From Caldilineaceae bacterium (GTDB lineage: Bacteria > Chloroflexota > Anaerolineae > Caldilineales > Caldilineaceae): a stretch of 36,531 nucleotides of DNA. Below are positions 32,369 to 36,531 of the stretch, piece after piece (within the stretch, counting starts at the first letter, position 1; every line of letters begins with the position of its first letter). The DNA is taken from NCBI GenBank assembly GCA_018003515.1, contig JAGNDO010000054.1, forward strand, positions 1-36,531, given 5' to 3'. The position numbers were made by a program, and so were the translations under genes. The notes under the pieces were generated by a model that was not told the DNA's origin, ran no database searches, and was given only the letters and a program-made list of their open reading frames with translations.

Positions 32369-32469
32369 GAGAGATTGGGAGATTAGGGGATTGGGAGATT
32401 AGGAGATTGAATGTGGCGCGTGGCAACACAATCTCCTAATCTCCCAATCTCCCATTCCCCTAATCTCCT
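32369..32469. repeat. GAGATTGG/GAGATTAG octad hairpin in the trpE leader
   Basis: Octads at 32369-32409 are answered by the opposite-sense octads at 32430-32469. The hairpin lies between the T-box terminator and the trpE ribosome site (AAAGGAG at 32475). Confidence 0.8.
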
Positions 32470-32487
32470 CCCAAAGGAGACGGAACC

Positions 32488-33987
32488 ATGAGCACATACA
32501 CACCCTCCCTGGATGCGGTGCGGGAATTGGCCAAACAAGGGAATTTGATCCCGATTTATCGGGAGTTGCCGGCGGATTTGGAGACGCCGGTGTCGGTCTA
32601 TTTGAAGCTGCGCAACGGGGACGCCAGCTTTTTGCTGGAATCCGTGGAGAAGGGCGAGCAGTTGGGGCGCTACAGCTTCATCGGCGTCCATCCACCCATG
32701 ACCGTGGCGGCCACGGGGGAGACTGTGACCGTGGGCGGGGCGGGTGGGGCTGTGCTGGAAACCCGGCATGGGGATCCCCTGGCCGTGGTGCGGGAGATGA
32801 TGGCGGACCGCAAGCCGGTGGATCTGCCCAAGCTGCCCCGCTTTGCCGGGGGAGCCGTGGGCTATTTCGGCTATGATCTGGTGCGCTTTATGGAAAAATT
32901 GCCGGATACCGCCAGCCGGGATCTGGAGGTACCGGACATGCTCCTGCTCTTTAGCGACAACCTGATTGTCTTTGACCATGTGCGCCACAAACTGCTGATC
33001 ATTGCCAACATGCGGGTGGAGGCGGACCTGATGGCGGCCTACGCCGACGCCATCGCCCGCATCGACAAGATCGCCGGGGATCTGCGCAAACCCCTGACCC
33101 CGCCCCGCATCGAACCGTGCGTGAGCGATGCCCAATGGGTCAGCAACTTCACCCAAGCCCAACACGAGGCCAACGTGAATGTGGCCAAGGAGCACATCAC
33201 CGCCGGGGACATCTTTCAGGTCGTCCTCAGCCAGCGCCTCAGCCGGGACACGGACGCCGACCCCTTCACCATTTACCGGGCGCTGCGCATGTTGAACCCG
33301 TCGCCCTATATGTATTTCCTGGACTTCGCCGGGGTGGCGGGCCACGACGGCGAGCCCGTGCGCATCATCGGCTCCAGCCCGGAGATGCATGTGCGCATGG
33401 AGGACGGCATGGCCTACCTCCACCCCATCGCCGGCACCCGCTGGCGGGGCGAAACACCGGAGGCCGACGACGCCCTGGCCGCGGAACTGCTCAACGATCC
33501 CAAAGAGCGGGCCGAGCATGTGATGTTGGTGGACCTGGGCCGCAACGACCTGGGCCGGGTGTGCGACTACGGCTCCGTGCGGGTGCCCACCATGATGACC
33601 GTGGAGCGCTACAGCCATGTCATGCACATCGTCAGCGACGTGCGGGGCACGGTCCAGCCGGGGCACGATGCTATCGATCTGCTGCGGGCCACCTTCCCCG
33701 CGGGGACGGTCAGCGGTGCGCCCAAAGTGCGAGCCATGCAGATCATCGAAGAGTTGGAAGGCACCCGCCGGGCCACCTATGCCGGAGCCGTCGGCTACAT
33801 CGACTATAGTGGCAGCATGGACACGTGCATCACCATCCGCACGATCTGCATGGTGGGCAAGACGTGCAATTTGCAGGCCGGCGGCGGCATCGTGGCGGAT
33901 AGTGATCCGACGGCGGAATATCATGAGACATTAAACAAGGCCAGGGCGTTAGCCGTGGCGGTGGAACAGGCAGAAGCGGGATTGTAG
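32488..33987 (+). CDS. trpE: Anthranilate synthase component I
   Basis: The protein has 499 residues. It converts chorismate plus ammonia (from TrpG) to anthranilate, the first committed step of tryptophan synthesis. The feedback site motif LLES (49-52) suggests inhibition by tryptophan. The chorismate-binding core shows IAGTRWRG, PAGTVSGAPK (S409) and GAVGYIDYSG. ATG 32488 follows AAAGGAG. It is the first gene after the T-box leader. The stop TAG is joined to an AGAGATT octad array. Confidence 0.97.
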   Translation: MSTYTPSLDAVRELAKQGNLIPIYRELPADLETPVSVYLKLRNGDASFLLESVEKGEQLGRYSFIGVHPPMTVAATGETVTVGGAGGAVLETRHGDPLAVVREMMADRKPVDLPKLPRFAGGAVGYFGYDLVRFMEKLPDTASRDLEVPDMLLLFSDNLIVFDHVRHKLLIIANMRVEADLMAAYADAIARIDKIAGDLRKPLTPPRIEPCVSDAQWVSNFTQAQHEANVNVAKEHITAGDIFQVVLSQRLSRDTDADPFTIYRALRMLNPSPYMYFLDFAGVAGHDGEPVRIIGSSPEMHVRMEDGMAYLHPIAGTRWRGETPEADDALAAELLNDPKERAEHVMLVDLGRNDLGRVCDYGSVRVPTMMTVERYSHVMHIVSDVRGTVQPGHDAIDLLRATFPAGTVSGAPKVRAMQIIEELEGTRRATYAGAVGYIDYSGSMDTCITIRTICMVGKTCNLQAGGGIVADSDPTAEYHETLNKARALAVAVEQAEAGL

Positions 33988-34500
33988 AGATTTAGAGATT
34001 GGGAGATTGGGAGATTGGTGTGGGTTGAGGGAGTCTTAGGGGGTGAGGGATGGGATCTGATTTGACGGATTTGCGGGTCTTTCGGGCGGCAGAGTTGCTT
34101 GGCAAAACTGTTTGGGATGCCGTGGTAAGTTGGGATTACTTTGCCAAAAAGACCGTCGGCGAACAATTGGTGCGTGCGGCAGATTCGATTGGGGCCAATA
34201 TTGCCGAGGCTCAGGGACGCTACCATTACGGCGAAAAGCTACACTTTCTCTACTATGCCAGGGGGAGCCTTTACGAGACCCGATTTTGGTTGCGTCAGGC
34301 CTTTCAACGGAAGCTTTTGAAGGCGGAACAGGTCAGCCAAATCCAAGAACAACTCGACTCTTTGCCGCTCATGTTGAACAATTTTATCAATTCGATCAAG
34401 AGCCAGAAATCCCAAGGAACCGTCAAAGAAGAGACTGTCCCATATACAACGGATTGGCTCGATGCCGACCCAATCGCCCAATCTCCCAATCTCTCAATCT
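33988..34500. repeat. 31-bp inverted repeats bracketing the S23-type gene
   Basis: The left arm 33988-34018 and right arm 34470-34500 are reverse complements over 31 nt with two mismatches. They enclose all but the last codons of the S23-type gene, so about 513 bp has the outline of a cassette. The left arm follows the trpE stop directly; the right arm is translated as the protein tail. Confidence 0.75.
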
Positions 34501-34529
34501 CACCCAACACCGATCCAAACCCTTTTTAG
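34050..34529 (+). CDS. S23/IVS-type four-helix-bundle protein
   Basis: The product has 159 residues. The family core is complete: LRVFRAAELLGKTVWDAV, EQLVRAADSIGANIAEAQGR, FLYYARGSLYETRFWLRQA and L-x-x-x-L-x-x-x-L-N-N-F-I. Relatives form pentameric four-helix bundles; they are encoded in 23S rRNA intervening sequences, act as Avd in retroelements, or stand alone with unknown function, possibly nucleic-acid binding. It is unrelated to tryptophan synthesis but lies between trpE and trpS. The final PIAQSPNLSISPN segment derives from repeat DNA, not from the family fold. Confidence 0.88.
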   Translation: MGSDLTDLRVFRAAELLGKTVWDAVVSWDYFAKKTVGEQLVRAADSIGANIAEAQGRYHYGEKLHFLYYARGSLYETRFWLRQAFQRKLLKAEQVSQIQEQLDSLPLMLNNFINSIKSQKSQGTVKEETVPYTTDWLDADPIAQSPNLSISPNTDPNPF

Positions 34530-34547
34530 CAAAGGAGAACTAGACCC

Positions 34548-35606
34548 ATGACCGAACGTAAACGCATTCTCACCGGAGACCGGCCCACCGGGAAGTTGCA
34601 TTTGGGCCACTATATCGGCAGCCACCAGCATCGGCTGCGCTTTCAGGATGAGTATGAGTGCTTCTTTCTGGTGGCTGATCTGCACATGCTGACCACCAAG
34701 CCGAGCAAGGAGGACATTGAGCGCATCGGCGAGAACGCCCGGGCCATTGTCATGGACCATCTGGCCATCGGCATTGACCCGGAGAAGGTGACTTTCTATT
34801 TGCAGTCCGCAGTGCATGAGATCTATGAATTGCAACTGCTGATCAGCAGCCTTGTGACGGTGGAGCGGCTGCAACAGTTGCCCACCATCAAAGAGATGGC
34901 CAACGCGGCCAATATGGACCAGATCCCCTTCAATTTGTTGGGCTATCCGGTCCTTCAGGCCGCGGACATCCTCATGCCCAGGGCGCATTTGGTCCCCGTG
35001 GGCAAGGACAACGAGAGCCATGTGGAGATCACCCGGCAGATCGCCCGCCGCTTCAATAACCTGTACGGCGAGGTCTTCCCCGAACCGGACGCCTTCGTGC
35101 AGGGCGGCACACTCGTCGGCACGGACGGCCAGGCCAAGATGAGCAAGAGCCTCAACAACGCCATCTTCCTCAGCGACGACGCCAAAACCGTCACCAAAAA
35201 GGTGATGGGCATGTACACCGACCCGGCCCGAATCCGGGCGGACATCCCCGGCACGGTGGAGGGCAACCCGGTCTTTGCCTATCACGACGCCTTCAACCCG
35301 GACAAGGCCCAGGTGGAGAATCTGAAAGCCCGCTATCGCACGGGCAATGTGGGGGATGTGGAGGTCAAGGAGAAGCTGGCCGCGGTCCTCAACGACTTCC
35401 TGGACCCCATGCGGGAGCGCCGGGCAAAATACACCGCGGACACGGGCTTGGTGGACCAACTTCTGGTCGAAGGCACGGCCAAGGCCAGCGCCGAAGCCCA
35501 GCAGACCGTCTTCGCCGTCAAAAAAGCAATGGGCCTCACCGGTGTCTGGAACCGCATGAGAAGAAGCGCGGAGAAGCGGGCCAAGAAGCAAAGCAAAGGC
35601 GATTGA
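34548..35606 (+). CDS. trpS: Tryptophanyl-tRNA synthetase
   Basis: The product has 352 residues. It charges tRNA-Trp with tryptophan using ATP. The class I motifs are H18-L-G-H21 ([10 protein letters not shown]) and K197-M-S-K-S201. The pocket region DLHMLT and [11 protein letters not shown] are as expected. ATG 34548 follows AAAGGAG. Because it sits downstream of the tryptophan T-box, its own product level would be raised when uncharged tRNA-Trp accumulates. The TGA stop is part of the GATTGAGA octad. Confidence 0.97.
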   Translation: MTERKRILTGDRPTGKLHLGHYIGSHQHRLRFQDEYECFFLVADLHMLTTKPSKEDIERIGENARAIVMDHLAIGIDPEKVTFYLQSAVHEIYELQLLISSLVTVERLQQLPTIKEMANAANMDQIPFNLLGYPVLQAADILMPRAHLVPVGKDNESHVEITRQIARRFNNLYGEVFPEPDAFVQGGTLVGTDGQAKMSKSLNNAIFLSDDAKTVTKKVMGMYTDPARIRADIPGTVEGNPVFAYHDAFNPDKAQVENLKARYRTGNVGDVEVKEKLAAVLNDFLDPMRERRAKYTADTGLVDQLLVEGTAKASAEAQQTVFAVKKAMGLTGVWNRMRRSAEKRAKKQSKGD

Positions 35607-35690
35607 GAGATTGGGCGATTGGGAGATTGGTTGGGATAAAGACCATCCCATGAGCAATCGCCCAATCTCTCAATCGCCCAATCTTCCCCA
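35597..35690. repeat. GGCGATTG/GAGATTGG octad hairpin after trpS
   Basis: Octads starting in the trpS stop codon (35597-35632) are answered by the opposite-sense set (35654-35684). It separates trpS from trpG by an otherwise empty 124 nt. Confidence 0.8.
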
Positions 35691-35730
35691 TCTCACCGAA
35701 TCTACTCTTGATCCAAGGAGTTCCAACACC

Positions 35731-36339
35731 ATGATCGCCGTAATCGACAACTACGACAGTTTCACCTACAATCTAGTACAATACCTGGGCGAGTTGGTCA
35801 AGCAGCCCCACTTTTTGCAGGCGGACGGCACGCCCCAGGAGATCCGGGTGTGGCGCAACGATGAGATCGATGTGGAGGAGCTGGCGGACCTGCACCCCAC
35901 TCACATCCTGATCAGCCCCGGGCCTGGCTCGCCGGACAAGGACAGCGGCGTCAGCAACGATGTGATCCGCATCCTGGGGCAGACCACGCCCGTGCTGGGA
36001 GTCTGCCTGGGCCAACAGTGCATCGGCCACGTCTTCGGCGGCGTGGTGGACCGGGCACCCCGGCTGATGCATGGCAAGGTCAGCCCGGTGCATCACAAGG
36101 GGGGCGGTCTCTTCAAAGGGCTGCCCAGCCCCTTCAACGCCACCCGCTATCACAGCCTGATCGTGGAGGAGCCCCTGCCCGACGTGCTGGAGGTCACCGC
36201 CTTCACCGCGGAAGGGGAGGTGATGGGCCTGCGCCACAAGACCTTGCCCATCCACGGCGTCCAGTTTCACCCGGAAAGCATCCTCACCGAGCACGGCAAA
36301 GAGATGCTGGCAAATTTCCTAAAGATGAAAGCGGAGTAA
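35731..36339 (+). CDS. trpG: Anthranilate synthase glutamine amidotransferase
   Basis: The product has 202 residues and is a class I glutaminase supplying ammonia to TrpE. The catalytic triad is C92 (GVCLGQQ), H180 and E182 (QFHPES). The N-terminus [16 protein letters not shown] is diagnostic. The start ATG 35731 has AAGGAG 9 nt upstream; the longer open frame is repeat DNA. It could also serve p-aminobenzoate synthesis (PabA-type), but the operon context favours tryptophan. Confidence 0.96.
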   Translation: MIAVIDNYDSFTYNLVQYLGELVKQPHFLQADGTPQEIRVWRNDEIDVEELADLHPTHILISPGPGSPDKDSGVSNDVIRILGQTTPVLGVCLGQQCIGHVFGGVVDRAPRLMHGKVSPVHHKGGGLFKGLPSPFNATRYHSLIVEEPLPDVLEVTAFTAEGEVMGLRHKTLPIHGVQFHPESILTEHGKEMLANFLKMKAE

Positions 36340-36447
36340 AAAATAGAACACGGATTACACGGATTTGACGGACTAAAACGGATTTTTAAAAATCGTTTTT
36401 GATCCGTTTTAATCCGTTCGATCCGTCCAATCCGTGTTCTATTTTTT
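36338..36447. repeat. ACGGATT heptad hairpin, about 110 bp
   Basis: AAAAAATAGAACACGGATT at the left end is matched by its reverse complement at the right end, with ACGGATT/ATCCGT units between. The left arm begins inside the trpG stop codon (36337-36339). Confidence 0.82.
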
Positions 36448-36466
36448 GAATTCACAGGAGGCGATG

Positions 36467-36531
36467 ATGAGCGAAAGTGCAATTCAAACGGCGATCCATC
36501 TGCTTTTTAATGGCGGAGCGTTGACCACGGC
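36467..36531 (+). CDS. trpD: Start of anthranilate phosphoribosyltransferase, truncated by window
   Basis: The first 21 codons are present (ESAIQTAIHLLFNGGALTT core), beginning at ATG 36467 with AGGAGG 5 nt upstream; ATG 36464 is an in-frame alternative. The short helix followed by G-G-x-L-T fits the TrpD N-terminus, and TrpD is the expected next gene after trpG. The fragment is too short for certainty. Confidence 0.6.
   Translation, partial: MSESAIQTAIHLLFNGGALTT

Noticed and set aside
32383-33924. 513-residue minus-strand open frame
   Set aside because: Antisense of trpE with the same His/Gly/Arg-rich composition; no domain and no ribosome site.
34500-35657. 385-residue minus-strand open frame
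   Set aside because: Antisense of trpS; the ends lie in repeat DNA.
1-36531. rRNA or tRNA genes
   Set aside because: No tRNA cloverleaf with CCA-end or T-loop, and no rRNA core sequence, was recognised by reading.

Overview
The window reads as a GC-rich chromosomal segment of a Chloroflexota bacterium (Anaerolineae/Caldilineae-like). This is an inference from secreted proteins with Thr/Pro-rich linkers, Uma2, DUF4332, 5TM-LYT and UbiA proteins, a T-box-controlled trp operon, and short tandem repeats at almost every gene border. No rRNA, tRNA, CRISPR array or transposase gene was seen.

Layout. 1-2230 (minus) is a secreted M28 zinc peptidase running off the left edge. 2403-3401 is an aldo/keto reductase and 3566-3838 a small helical protein. 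3912-11471 is a bacterial microcompartment (BMC) locus: double-layer BMC-T, BMC-H, family I pyrophosphatase, metallo-beta-lactamase hydrolase, BMC-P pentamer, CoA-acylating aldehyde dehydrogenase with an N-terminal encapsulation helix, a TumE-like toxin-antitoxin pair, a YbjN-like protein, a glutaredoxin-thioredoxin reductase fusion and single-layer BMC-T1. The shell proteins match, from memory, the Haliangium ochraceum shell (BMC-H, T1, T2/T3, P), whose function is unassigned. No canonical signature enzyme (diol dehydratase, glycyl-radical enzyme, ethanolamine lyase, aldolase) is present, so the substrate is unknown.

11513-20068 is mixed: a DUF3800 protein, an M20 peptidase pseudogene fragment, three small membrane proteins (two of them tandem paralogues), a hybrid histidine kinase, the intact M20 peptidase, a VapBC-like module with a three-copy operator, and a Nudix hydrolase. 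20174-31862 holds an RlmI-like methyltransferase, a second TumE-like pair, a SpoU methyltransferase, a Tat-exported phosphoesterase, FtsH, a membrane protein, a UbiA prenyltransferase, Uma2, dCMP deaminase, a GH1 glycosidase, MscL and a DUF4332 protein. 31932-36531 is a trp operon: sigma70 promoter, tryptophan T-box (UGG specifier), trpE, an S23-type four-helix-bundle gene between inverted repeats, trpS, trpG and the start of trpD.

The most unusual global feature is a set of 7-8-nt tandem repeats, often arranged as hairpins, that begin at or inside the stop codons of many genes and in several cases have become coding sequence (protein tails and the aldehyde dehydrogenase linker). Together with the BMC locus and its embedded toxin-antitoxin pair, this is the part most worth following up.
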